A stretch of DNA of 64,000 nucleotides from Timema cristinae (GCA_039000515.1 JBCFYV010000001.1:53190410-53254409), one strand, 5' to 3'; counted from the first letter of the stretch, positions 51,530 to 62,334 are shown. A program made the numbers and translations. The notes: a model not told the origin generated them from the sequence alone.

Positions 51530-52400
51530 TTCTTTCTTTCGACCCTTTGTCGAAAGAAGTATGATGATCGTCAAAAAGATCGAACTCGAATTTTGTTAAA
51601 TGTTGACGTTTATGACCCTCTGAAACTGAAAAAAATATTTTTCGCATGCCGTCTTTGTATCTCGGCCTAGAGGCGAAACTATTCGGTATAAAACATGGTA
51701 AGTTTATTGGTTTTTTTAAAGGTTTATCCGAGGAGTTTTTATGATATCCAACCTTAAACTAAAGGGTAGTTTACTTAAGAGCAAAATGAGAAAAGTTCGC
51801 TTTTCTTGAAATTAGGTTGAAAGATTTTGACTGAATTTCGTACCTACGCACTGTTTAACATTACAAACAAAATGGCGACTATAATTTTCTCGCATGACTT
51901 TGAGAGTACCTTACGCCCAGTGGACATTTTCAATATTGATCATATCTCCAAAAAAATTTGAGATACGAAATAACTTATCACTGGGTGACCTGGTGGTCTA
52001 GTGGTAAGGTGTCAGACTTCTGTGCTGGGATCCGGTGTTCAATCCTCGGTCCCGGCACAGATTTATCTGAGTGCCAAACCCTTCCTTCACCTCTGACAAG
52101 ACATCTTGTGAATGTGTGGAATGCCAGCCTCCACCGTGGTTCGGATTCCACGTTAAACTGTAGGTCCTCCATTTCATCTCACAATCACCCTACCATTACA
52201 CATTAGCGTAAGTGCGTACAACCCGAATGGGTAGTAAGACGCGGTGCTAATAATAATAATATAAACTTATCACTGTAAGGTTGTAGTAGGGTTTATTAAA
52301 AATAAAATCTTTTATTTGAAATACATTTTTATAAATCAATAGTTTCCGAACAATATATATTTATTTTTAAATTGAGGTCGATATAAGGAGTTGATTTAGT
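51530..52400 (+). repeat. Dispersed repeat family X, interrupted by a SINE
   Basis: An unidentified repeat recognised by ordered words: a GCCGTCTGTC/GCCGTCTTTG-like segment, TATCTCGGCCTAGAG, a CCGAGxxGTTTTT segment, AACAAAATGGCGACT and GAAATAACTTATCAC. Related copies occur at 24620-25140, 27520-27730, 28010-28470 (inverted) and 40255-40980. No protein was recognised in it. A SINE with 12-bp target duplications sits inside at 51984-52263. Confidence 0.7.
51984..52263 (+). repeat. SINE family A, full length with 12-bp target duplication
   Basis: A complete tRNA-derived SINE of 280 bp. The head begins GTGACCTGGTGGTCTAGTGG (A-box region) and has a degenerate B box near 52030 (GGTGTTCAATCC). A body of about 170 bp follows, then the core GGGTAGTAAGACGCGGTGC and a (TAA)n tail. 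AACTTATCACTG occurs at 51972-51983 and again at 52264-52275, an exact 12-bp duplication of the target. It inserted into dispersed family X. The product is a non-coding Pol III-type transcript that depends on LINE proteins. Confidence 0.93.
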
Positions 52401-52697
52401 GGACAGAGACGTTACTTTTTTTTTCTCAATATGTTTCTGTCAAAGTGAATATTATTTCACGTAAGCTCTTTTTGTTGAATTTCATACTCTTTTGTTTCCA
52501 TCATATTTCTGCAACAATAGCTATTATTTTGATTCACAAATATAACGAGTTTTAAAATGAATGTCTTTATTATTTTTAGATTAAGGAGAGAGTCTTTGTA
52601 GTGTCCCGTAGAATTTATTTCTCTCACGGACAAAGCTGATAAGGAATAGGAAAATAACATTTACGATGTATTATGTCATAGATCTTTTATTTTATTT

Positions 52698-52945
52698 ATT
52701 TATTTAGCATCGCGTCTTACTAGCCCTTTGGGTTATACTCTTCAGTACTAATTACGCTAATGGAGTAAGAATAGGGAAGGTTTAATTTATATGAATCGAA
52801 CCCGAATTTGCGTGGAGGGAGAGAGGAAAACAATATAGAAAAAGAACAGTTAACCCGAGCGAGATTCCAACTCCGATTTTCCCACCTTCAACAGTCTAGT
52901 TTAACATGAAACTACCGCGTTAGCCAACTACGCCACCAAGGTGGA
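52698..52945 (-). repeat. tRNA-derived SINE, minus strand
   Basis: On the minus strand the head begins CCACCTTGGTGGCGTAGTTG (A-box region) at the right end. A GGTTCGAT-like B box is not preserved. The left end on the plus strand reads TTAGCATCGCGTCTTACTAG, the shared 3' core. The head resembles that of the SINE at 42684. Confidence 0.75.
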
Positions 52946-53201
52946 TTTCTTAGATGTTAATTGCGACTTATTCTAAAATTAAATTAATCCAAACATATTT
53001 TGGGGATGATCCCTCCTGCTATTTATGTTCATAGACTAACGGCCTTCATACCAACACGCCATGTGTTCGAAAATTAATATAAGAGATTATTTATACATGC
53101 CACCTATTTCTATGCAAGCAGTGAGTTTATCTTTAATAGACATAAACATTAACTAATTTACTAAGAACGTGAATAATTTTAATTCATAATTTTAAATAGG
53201 T

Positions 53202-53440
53202 GCAACCCGTATCGGTGGTCACGTTGTTCAAAGAGTCACTCTCGTGTTGGAATGGATCCCTGGAAACGGGTAGATTGAGGTTCTGATTTAAGGTGGATGT
53301 ATTAAGGGTAGTTTTTCCTGTTTGGTTTTCCACTATCCCTTAACGCAAATTTGGGTACACTTTCTATAAAATCCAAACTTCGCTCGCCCTATCCTATTAG
53401 CGAAACTAATGAATTAATAAACCGAACAGTTACTTATATG
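53202..53440 (+). repeat. SINE-like repeat
   Basis: The head region around 53210-53290 is degenerate. The body carries AGTTTTTCCTGTTTGGTTTT and CCACTATCCCTTAACGCAAA, close to the body of the SINE at 42684, and ends near CCTATTAGCGAAACTAATG. Confidence 0.65.
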
Positions 53441-55039
53441 TGGTGAAAGACCAATGCAAAATTAAATAGCTAACTAAAAATCGACTAAGAAAAATCCTGT
53501 AAAAATGACTGAATAAAGGACACACTTTACAAGTGGAAATTAAAATGTACACACACATATATATATCAAACGAAAATCCTTTTAACAACTAAGCTTTAGC
53601 TTTCTCATAAATATAAAATTATTTTACAAATATCTACTTCAAGAAATTCCATCCCCTCTTAATCAACCCTTTCCACCTTAGTTGCACCTTAGTTAGTGAG
53701 ACACCAGGGATGTGTATTTTATAATCACACGCAAAGATGATACAAAGAAATCTCCTTGCCTACATATTCTCATTTTGACAGTCTTGTATTAAAAAAAAAA
53801 GAGTATTTGTCCATTTTTATAATATCGATGGCATTTAAAAATATACTTAGTCAACATAAATACCTAAAATCCATTCAAAAATGTCTAAAAATTACTCAAA
53901 AATGCCTAGAAAGACCAAAAAAGGAAGAAAACCAAGAAAATATCCCTTAAAACTCTAAATTGACAAAAGATGAAAAAAACCTATTACAAATGTTCCCACA
54001 ATCAGTGGAATGTGAACAGTATGCATACGTGGGCATTGTATATGATGTACAAAAATAGAAAAGATTATCAAAAGCCATGCTCTGTTGATAACTTAGAAAT
54101 ATTTAATGTCTAATAAAACATCAGTTTAAACAAAGTCTACTTGAAAGCAACTTTTATTGAGTCGGGACCCAACTCGTGTCGGAATAAAGTCCCTCTCTTC
54201 CCCCCTTAATATGTCTTTCCTTTGGAAGATACCCTTGTCCGCCACTGGTGTTCCTCGTAGTTGCCTTGAGGCTGGAATAAAGCCATCCGTCTCCTAGGAG
54301 TTGTTCGTTTCACCCCCCCCCACCCCCCACTGAAATAACCACGGCAAGAGGTAGTTTACACGGACCTACACGTCTTGTTTATGGCTCCCGGAGACCAAAT
54401 CACACGGTCCAATAAATCCTGTTGTGGTGTAGCGACTGTAGGGACCCCGTCTAGGGCCTGTTCGAGGGAGAGGAATACATTTAATTTACCTTTATTATTA
54501 TTTTAACTGTTTTTTTTAAGTCACTTAGCAGGTTCATGCTATTTAAACCTTGTATTTTAATCATTGTAAAGTTCAAGCAACTTATAGCCTGCTTGCTTAC
54601 GTTTGAGTGTTCCGGAGCGAATTCTTTCTAGAAACATCCTGAGGTACAGTCAGAATTATAAACGAGCAACCCTTTTTAACAAATATTAAAGTTACAAAAA
54701 CACTGTCAAGTCACGTGCTCAGCAACTGTTACTTTTCGTAGATACCATCAATACCTATTAGTACAGGGTGGTTAGCGAAAAAAAAAAGCCTGAACCTAGA
54801 CCTAATTAATAACAAAATTAAACCTATTGGAATGTATTCAGTATGTGTCCATCTACATTCTCTGAAAATTGGAAAAAACCCTCGCGATTGTAAGATTTCA
54901 CTTAAAATTAAATTTCTCGAGAACCGTTAGTCATACAGAGGCCTAATTTATGTCAACGTATCCCTCTTGAATTCCTCTATAATATAAATAAATATACTAT
55001 GGTAATTTAGATATAAAATAGCCTAAATAATAGAATAAA
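53441..55039. other. No gene recognised
   Basis: AT-rich, with a GC-richer segment at 54165-54480 containing a C run (54314-54330) that matches no other part of the window except copy L (9410-9720). Confidence 0.55.
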
Positions 55040-55041
55040 TA

Positions 55042-55903
55042 GTAAAATAATACTTGTTATCGATAATGTTATATAGGTTTTTATTTTGCGGCGTTATTTT
55101 TGCCCTTATGATACTTTTACACCAAACAAAAGTTTTAGAGCGTACGATGCCGTATCGAAATTACATATGCTAAATGTCTATATGTTAAAAACAACGCTTA
55201 CGCCGAGACCGAACTTCAACCCTGTTCCCACCGGGTGGCGCGGAGGTATAATAAAACATTCCTTGATATTTTAATTTAGCTTAAATTAACTATATTTTTT
55301 ACAGAAGTTGGACCATGAAAGGCGCATTTAGACATTTCCCTGATTTGAAGGAGCAGAAATGATCATTTATATTAAATGACAAAGTATTATTTTTGTACTA
55401 TAGTTTCAATTAATATTGTATCAATGAAAATAATTGTGAATGATTTATAAATTAAATTACATTTTATTTTATAGTTATTCACTCAGAACCTTGCTAGGTA
55501 ACAACAGGTTTTATTCTAAATATTAAGCGCAGATGGCTCTTATTTTATTTCAGTTAAAAGATTATTGTAGTAAGTGTAAAATATATTGGAGCAGTAAATT
55601 AAAATATATGTTCAGCTACAATCCATAACAGTATTTAAATAAAGTGTGTTATGAACTGATAGGCTGCTGTTAGTGGCGGGCGCCACATGTCGTGCTCACA
55701 CTGCACAACCCGGTGGGAACAGGGTTGAAGTTCGGGCTCGGCGTAAGCGTTGTTTTTAACATATAGACATTTAGCATATGTAATTTCGATACGGCATCGT
55801 ACGTTCTACAACTTTTGTTTGGTGTAAAAGTATCATAAGGGCAAAAATAACGCCAAAAAATAAAAACCTGTATAATATTATTGATAACAAGTATATTTTT
55901 TAC
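55042..55903. mobile_element. MITE with about 205-bp inverted repeats, TA target site
   Basis: 55042-55245 and 55695-55903 are inverted copies of each other; both arms contain the ACGATGCCGTATCG / CGATACGGCATCGT segment. The ends read GTAAAA...TTTTAC and are flanked by TA at 55040-55041 and 55904-55905. The 450-bp centre is AT-rich with no recognisable coding. TA target choice and long terminal inverted repeats suggest a non-autonomous Tc1/mariner-superfamily element. It abuts the next element directly. Confidence 0.85.
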
Positions 55904-55907
55904 TATA

Positions 55908-57410
55908 TACAACGTGTATCTAAAACATTGCATCAAACTTTGGCAGGCTATTCCTTGGGTGAAAATAGAATAATTCACATCAGAAACCAAGGGTCCATCT
56001 TGAATATTAAGGGTGGTATACACGCCTAAACATAGAGCTAAAAACTACTATTGTGTGAAATATTATGAAAAGTGATTAAGGTATTACAACAAATCTTTGT
56101 ACACTACTTATTGAAACCTTGATCATTAATAAACTAAATGTGCTGTTGCCATTACCCACTCCCATCATGTAAAAAGAGGGGGGTGGAGGGGGGGTGTTGT
56201 AACACTTTTTTCTGCAATAAAATATGACAGAGTAAGTATTACTAACTTTGACTTAAGATTACAAAACAAGGATTAAAAAATTAACAAAAAAATCTGCCTT
56301 GGAGAAACTGTCTAGCTTTTTCCATTTTCGAGATAATCACACAAGTTTGAGCTCAGAGACAAGTGTAAATGCCTGCCAGGTATGCAACCAGAATTGCAGT
56401 GTTACTTCGCACTGCAGTCGTTTAACCATTTTTACCGGCACGTGTGACTGTATCACGTACATTTGGTAAAAAAGGCTGGTTTGTGTATTATGATGGAGAA
56501 ACTCAGATACTTTTCCTTCTTCATAAGCTCCGATGTGTTGGTATTTATCACATTAGTAAGTTATGCTTACACAGTTCACACTTGGGTGGGATTTTAATCA
56601 TTACACTCACTGGAGTATTGAAAGCTAAATTAAGAAATACTAACCATAGTTCTTTTATGTTTTAATTCCTAGCTTCAAAAGCAGATTCATAACAAGTGTT
56701 CAAAATAGTGGCCCCTAACGTCATTGCAATAATTGAGGTGGCGTATCAATAACTTGCGTTATCTTTCGAAAACACGTGGTGTTTCTTGAACTTTATCACA
56801 TGCAGCACCTAGCCTGGCTAACAGGTCTTCCTCGGATTCAATGGCCGTCTCGTACACCAAAGCTTTGAAAAAGACCCACAGAAAGAAGTCTAACGGATTA
56901 AGGTAAGGAGAGCGTGGTGGATACGCAACAGCTATACTGGTTGCCTAACTGGAAGGAATTAACACTTGTCTTTGAAATCAAACAAGCATTATTATCTCGG
57001 AAACTGGGAAAGATAGACAGTTTGTCAAAGACACCTTTTTGTTGTTGTTAATTTTTACTTCATGTTTTGTAATCTTAAGTCAAAGTTAGTAATACTTACT
57101 CTGTCATATTCTATTGCAGAAAAAAGTGTTACAACCCCGCCTTTTTTACATGATGGGGGTGGGTAACGGTAACAGCACATTTAGTTTATTAATGATCAAG
57201 GTTTCAATAAGTAGTGTACAAAGATTCGTTATAATACCTTAATCAGTTTTCATAATATTTCACACAATAGTCGTTTTTAGCTCTATGTTTAGGGGTTAAT
57301 ACCACCCTTAATATTCAAGATGGACCCTAGGTTGCTGATATGAATTATTCTATTTTCACCCAAGGACTAGCCTGCCAAAGTTTGATGCAATGTTTTAGAT
57401 ACACGTTGTA
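55908..57410 (-). mobile_element. Tc1/mariner-superfamily element with about 480-bp inverted repeats
   Basis: The element starts TACAACGTGTATC and ends GATACACGTTGTA, flanked by TA at 55906-55907 and 57411-57412. The arms, about 55908-56400 and 56930-57410, match as inverted copies through the whole length, including the segment ATTACTAACTTTGACTTAAG. The 530-bp centre holds a minus-strand transposase C-terminus (56687-56960). At 1503 bp it is probably an internally deleted, non-autonomous derivative; the N-terminal DNA-binding part and first catalytic acids are gone. Confidence 0.88.
56687..56960 (-). pseudogene. Transposase C-terminal fragment (Tc1/mariner superfamily)
   Basis: A minus-strand frame reads through the motif RSPYLNPLDFFLW, which holds the final acidic residue of the DDE/D triad, then an ALVYETAIESEEDL helix region. 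An in-frame TAA follows at 56759-56761. The same frame continues after that stop to GHYFEHLL and a natural TGA at 56687-56689, which is how this insect-type transposase family usually ends. So one nonsense codon interrupts a C-terminus that is otherwise in register. The upstream two thirds are absent, replaced by the inverted-repeat arm. It cannot encode an active enzyme. Confidence 0.82.
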
Positions 57411-57945
57411 TACTATTAGTTAGGCTACTAGTAGATCTAAATCACCTTAATATATATGTATATTATAGAAGAATTCAATAGAGATACGTTACCTAAATTA
57501 GGCTTCTTTATGACTAACGGTTCTCGAGATATTTAATTTTAAGTGAAACCTTACAATTGTAAGGGTTTTTCCAAGATGGAGGATTTTCCTGGAATGGGAA
57601 AACTTGGGAATTTTCAGAGAATGTAAAGGGACATATACTGAATACATTCCAATATGTTTCATTTTGTTATTTAAGTTGTCCGGGTCAAACTCTAAAAGTC
57701 TTGTACTATATTTAATACTACTACTAGTAAAGTAAAATATTATCATGGTTAACCATGAATGAATGTATGTGTTTGTATGTTCTAAAAGTTCCTTTCTATC
57801 AAAATTCCACTATATATGAGTTTTACTTCGTTGTGAATTGCACACGGCCAGGCCTTTCATCATCATTATCTTCAGACCTGTGTATTTAAGTGCTTAACCT
57901 ATTATTGCGTGAACGTTGACACTAATTAAATTAGCGAACACGGTA

Positions 57946-58196
57946 AAAGTGAGGCCCAGTTCAGTGTCTAAACGGTCTAGGACGTCACTCTCATGTTGGA
58001 CTGGCCTATTGATGACGGGGAGATCGGTGTTCGAATACGGGTCGGTTCTACTGGGGGTAGTTTTTCCCTGAATGGTTTATTATTCTACTTCCACACAAAT
58101 GCTGGTATAATACCTCTAAAATGCTTCCTTACTCATCCCCACCCCATTAGATTAATTATCATATATTCTGAACAGGACGAGGTGAAAATAAGTTAA
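57946..58196 (+). repeat. tRNA-derived SINE
   Basis: The head has a B-box-like GGTGTTCGAATACGG at about 58026-58040, followed by the body segment GGGGTAGTTTTTCCC and a CATTAGATTAATTATC-type 3' region. Its plan matches the SINEs at 49321 and 42684. Confidence 0.65.
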
Positions 58197-58239
58197 TAAT
58201 AAAAGTAACAATTATGTATATTATTAATTAAAAAAACCA

Positions 58240-58450
58240 CTTTGCCTTACTACCCGTTTGGATTATTGGCATTTTATAATATTCAGATAGGAATGGTGAG
58301 GGTAAAATTAGAGTAAATATTTGGAGGGGGAAAACAGCTTAGGTACATCCGACCAGGATTCGAGCCGTGATCTCCCAATCATTTAGCAGTCAAATCTATC
58401 ACGAGCGTGTCGTCTTAGACCATTCGATCACCGGATCGGATTTTGTAGCT
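58240..58450 (-). repeat. SINE, minus strand
   Basis: The shared core CCTTACTACCCGTTTGG is at the left end on the plus strand; a B box in reverse (GGATTCGAGCC) is near 58350-58360. The tRNA-like head is at the right end near 58400-58440. Confidence 0.65.
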
Positions 58451-58514
58451 GTAATTTTTTTTAGCACCGCGTCAAAATACTCGTTTGCATTGTATAGTTT
58501 TTTTTGGTAATTAT

Positions 58515-60439
58515 TGCACCGCCTTTACCGGGAAGTAATGGGAGGGTGCAAATTAATGTACAAGCAATGAATCATAACAATAAATCATTTTATTATAAAT
58601 ACAACAGGCATGTAAATGATAGAGAAAAACTAATGAGAATAAGATTCTGGTTCAACTAATATCGGGTGGGTCCATACGCCAAGCCGCTACATCCATCCTC
58701 CGGTTACTAGGCGAGCGCCAGTGGATCCCGAGTGTTAGATCACAGGGGAGACCAAGTAAATACTGCGGGCACCCCTCCTCGGGTCGGCTAGAGCTCCGCG
58801 TGGCCTCTCCAGTATTACGTGCCTTAATCGGACACAACCATGCCAAAGGGGTTAAAACATGAAAATATCCTCAATCATAACCTTACATTGAAAGGTGTGG
58901 GCGCTCCCCCACTCCTAGTCGGGTGCACAAAGGTAACAGAGGGAGACTGGCGCTCCCTAGTACGAGGTGCTCTAAGTCACACAAGCGGCCTCTCCAATAG
59001 CCCTCAGTAGCAGGCAATGATTCAATATTTAGACCGAGCCGGCCGCAAGCACGGACTCAATACACTAAAACACAAAGATATCGAACACCTACCCTGCCTG
59101 GGCCCCTCCGGGTTACCCACGCACCTTATAATGTCCCTAATGGTCCCCACGGCTAGGCCCAAAGGCTAGCAGCCAGTAGCGCTAACAATAGTATGTAAGC
59201 TATTAACCCTAACATTCATAGACACGGGGGCGAGCGCTGTTGCACAATACCCTAAGGCCCCTTTCTCCTTACTAGCGAGTAGCGCCCACTAAGAGGTCGA
59301 GGGACTCTATGCCTATAACTAATTAACTAGCTTATTAAACAAATACAAGATAAAATTGGCCAAGTCAGCAAGACTCTACGATACCTCGTCACTACAAAAC
59401 GGGAGTCCACACTAATACTCCTCGAAATATCCTGCTGACCACATAGCCCAAGGCGTTACCTTGGAATCACAAGGTCCAGATAGAAAGTTAGTTGATAGCA
59501 GCGAATCACCCTGGTACAAGCAAGGCAGCCCAGCTGGATCCTGGACGGAGTTGAACAGAGTCAGTAGTATGACGCCAGCCCTGGTACATCTAAATACCAA
59601 CCACGGTTAGATGGGTGCTGGTAGCGGAGTACCAGCCCTGGTACATGCAAGCAAGCCCAGCTGGATCCTGGAGGGAGTTGGATAGAGTCAATAGTAAGAC
59701 GCCAGCCCTGGTACATCTGAGTACCAGCCACGGTTATATGGGCGCTGGTAGCTTAGTACCAGCCCTGGTACATGCAAGCAAGCCCAGCTGGATCCTGCAC
59801 GGAGTTGAATAGTCAGTAGTATGACGCCAGCCCTGGTACATCTAAGTACCAGCCACGGATAGATAACAGCTGGTCGAGGAGTACCAGCCCTGGCACAAGC
59901 AAGCTAGTACCAGCCGCTAGAACTGGCGCCGGAGGGCGGAACTTCGGGAAGCAGACGCCTGGTCCCTGGCCAGGCTGAAGATAACAATTCCACGCTAAAG
60001 CGGCGGGGGTCAGCTGGTCATACCCTCCGATCCCCAGCCCAGGTACCCCATAGCGCAAATATTGCACTATTTCTTCTCGCCGAGAAACGGCATAGACCCA
60101 GATAGTCTGACGGAATGGATTGAGAGCTCCGTCCCAGCGAGTCTTGTTCCCCTTTGTTGGTTGAAGTAGTACTATGTGTGAGACCAGGATGAACCGGCGC
60201 GCAGAGCGTCCAACAAGAGAGTCTCTATTCAGTTGTACAAAAAAAACAATCAGCTGTTCAGAGCGTAAAAAACACTCGGAACGCGCATGCGTGGCAATAC
60301 ATGGGAGGGAGTCAGAGAGACCAAGAAGAGGGGGAAAGTTGCTGCGTCTGCGCATGTGCGAGATTCGCGTCAGAAAGAATTAGAATGATTAGGTCAGCAT
60401 GACCTTGTGCGAGCTGATATTTCATATTAACCCGGCACA
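58515..60439 (-). mobile_element. 1925-bp TG...CA insertion, candidate solo LTR
   Basis: Present only in copy R. The empty site in L (13567-13590) reads through without it. The insert begins TGCACCG and ends CGGCACA, and TTAT is duplicated at 58511-58514 and 60440-60443. TG...CA ends with a 4-bp duplication fit an LTR of a Gypsy- or retrovirus-like element; orientation minus is suggested by an AATAAA signal near its 58515 end. Base composition is much more GC-rich than the neighbourhood. No gag or pol is present, so it would be a solo LTR, though 1.9 kb is long. A non-LTR unknown element cannot be excluded. Confidence 0.7.
59486..59915 (+). repeat. 127-bp tandem repeat inside the insertion
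   Basis: A GTACATGCAAGCAAGCCCAG-type segment recurs at 59514, 59641 and 59768, with a degenerate fourth at 59893. Each unit also contains GCCAGCCCTGGTACATC, an imperfect palindrome. About three units are present. Confidence 0.9.
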
Positions 60440-61582
60440 TTATTAATGATTACTTTAGTAAATATTAAAAAAAAAATCTTTGGGGTTTAGGGAATTTTGT
60501 ATCTGCCACATGGTTAATGTGTTTAATTTCTATCATTATTGTGTGACTACCTAGCAGGGCGTATCATTCCAGTTTGACCTTTGACCTTTGACCCTGATGT
60601 GGAGAGAGTGTGTATTGTGATGATTACGCAATTTTGTTGTCGCTCTCTTATTGGTTGTTACTTAATGTTGTGTCGCTCTCTGATTGGTTTTCCCCTCCTC
60701 CTAACTCCCTTTCCAGTGTTCCAAACGTGCTTATTCTTGTCTAAACTTGTTTTTTAATTTGTGCTCATTGGTTATTTATTCAGTGGTGTTTTATGTCTGT
60801 GTAGGATTGGGACAGGGCGTAGGAGTTTTTTTATTTGTTTATTGGCATGCAGTCTACGGCTACGGGTGCTCCAACCACGGCATCACTAGTGAGTGCTGGG
60901 AGCATCTTCTCTGCCCGGCCGCTTAGTGAAGAGTGTAAGAGATGGTTCCCCTACCTTGAGACCCCTTTCACTTCCCCTCACTACCCCTCCTTAAAGGTAT
61001 GTGTAGCAACCCTCTCCCCCACCCCCTATGTGGAAATGGGCTTTCCCGGTGTCGCAACCCCTAATGTGGTAATGGTTTTTTTCCCAGTGACTCATACCTG
61101 GCTAAAGTTTGTCAGGTCGACAAGACAAGTCGGGACAAGAATAGATTGTGACCTTGAATGATGTCGCAATGGGTTTCCCCTGATGACTGGCGCCATTTTG
61201 GTGGCGAAAAGACAGAAATATATCGTTACCTTGAAACCGTGAGCTAGGATGACTCTGTAACCCTCTCACGGCATGGTTCCAAGAAGTATAACCTGTACAA
61301 CCTGATGACTGGTGATTGCAGCACAGCAATTAAACAATAGGCACGACTGAGTGAGTCGCAATGGGTTTTTTCCCTGATGACTGGTGACAGTTTGACGGCT
61401 CAACAAGTAGAAACTCGTATCTACGTGTAAGGGGACAGAAAGGTTTTGGATGAATAAAACACGACATTACAAAACATATATTTATTAAACATAAAATGTT
61501 TTACAGACATATATTAAAGGTTTCACAGACATCATACATAATATTTATTAAACACTTTTACAGGAATGCCGCATATGTTCTT
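60440..61582. other. Non-coding left flank / possible terminal region of the Polinton block
   Basis: No coding is evident. The stretch holds a triple TTTGACC repeat (60575-60594), a duplicated TCGCTCTC...ATTGGTT segment (60638-60690), several CCAAT-type boxes (ATTGG) and three copies of CCTGATGACTGG near 61183, 61300 and 61373. Polinton elements normally end in inverted repeats of a few hundred bases; the opposite end is outside the window, so this could not be tested. Confidence 0.5.
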
Positions 61583-61975
61583 TCATACGTTTTCTACAGT
61601 GTCTCTTAGATGTGTTAAAAAAATTGTTTTTAGTTCACAATCCAGCATGTAATCAGTCCAAACCGACAACTTGACGTGTATATTAGGTAGCACTGATAAG
61701 ATCAGATTTTCGATGTGCATTTCCACTGTAGGGTGTTCGAAATCGATGACATCCACTGAGTCTGTTAGCGTGTCGCATACATCCACGACGAGTCTGTCAA
61801 TCAAATCGTTGCAATAGCATGTGACGGGTGTCGGCCACATATCCCGGCGGTCGACGGCAACGTCAATGAGGTCCCACACATCACAAAGAAGCGCCCAGCT
61901 AGGTACTAGATAGGCAATCCATTTGAGTCCAGCGTCTTGTTTCTCGCTGATGACGACCATATGGTCACCCCACAT
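61583..61975 (-). CDS. Small protein of the Polinton block, 130 aa, function unknown
   Basis: An intact 130-codon frame in R, starting ATG at 61975 and stopping 31 bp downstream (minus direction) of the next gene. The protein is acidic with many Asp/Val residues and no predicted membrane span. Its position at the end of the virion-gene series, same strand and tight spacing, suggests that it belongs to the element. Possible AATAAA signals on the minus strand lie at 61544-61549 and 61481-61486. The L counterpart (14560-14930) is broken by frameshifts. I do not recognise the family. Confidence 0.6.
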   Translation of the reverse strand: MWGDHMVVISEKQDAGLKWIAYLVPSWALLCDVWDLIDVAVDRRDMWPTPVTCYCNDLIDRLVVDVCDTLTDSVDVIDFEHPTVEMHIENLILSVLPNIHVKLSVWTDYMLDCELKTIFLTHLRDTVENV

Positions 61976-62006
61976 GCGTCTCGGAAAGATTTAAATATTA
62001 GTCAAA

Positions 62007-62279
62007 CTAATCTTCTGAGGAGGTGGCGTGTTGCTGAAAACCTTTGATATGACGTCTTGTAGCTTCCCAGCTCTTGCCACTCTGTACGGTTAAACACTGC
62101 ACAGTTCCCTCCACATTTTTCAAGATAGACATAGGGCGTAAAGTTATTCTTGACGTCATGCTAACAATGACTCTCTTGGCGTCAACTTCATCCAGCGGGA
62201 ACAAAGTGTTGAAAATACTGGTGATGGCGAGCGGCTGCACCGGCTTTGCTTTGCAGTTGCAAACGTCTTGACATCCCAT
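62007..62279 (-). CDS. Small Cys-containing protein of the Polinton block, 90 aa
   Basis: An intact 90-codon frame beginning MGCQDVCNCKAKPVQPL. A strong TATA box (62335-62345) lies about 60 bp upstream of its ATG on the same strand, so this start is favoured. The L copy (15030-15271) preserves the central and C-terminal part. The region LFPLDEVDAK and a following beta-rich stretch show no motif I can assign. It sits between the protease and the 130-aa protein. Confidence 0.6.
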   Translation of the reverse strand: MGCQDVCNCKAKPVQPLAITSIFNTLFPLDEVDAKRVIVSMTSRITLRPMSILKNVEGTVQCLTVQSGKSWEATRRHIKGFQQHATSSED

Positions 62280-62334
62280 GATGTTTGTTCATTACGAAAA
62301 CTGTCACGGTTATGGCTGGCACGCCACCGGGGCG

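Noticed and set aside
59813..60355. 180-codon minus-strand frame, the longest in the window
   Set aside because: It lies in a GC-rich insertion and overlaps its tandem repeat. No family is recognised and stop codons are rarer there by composition.
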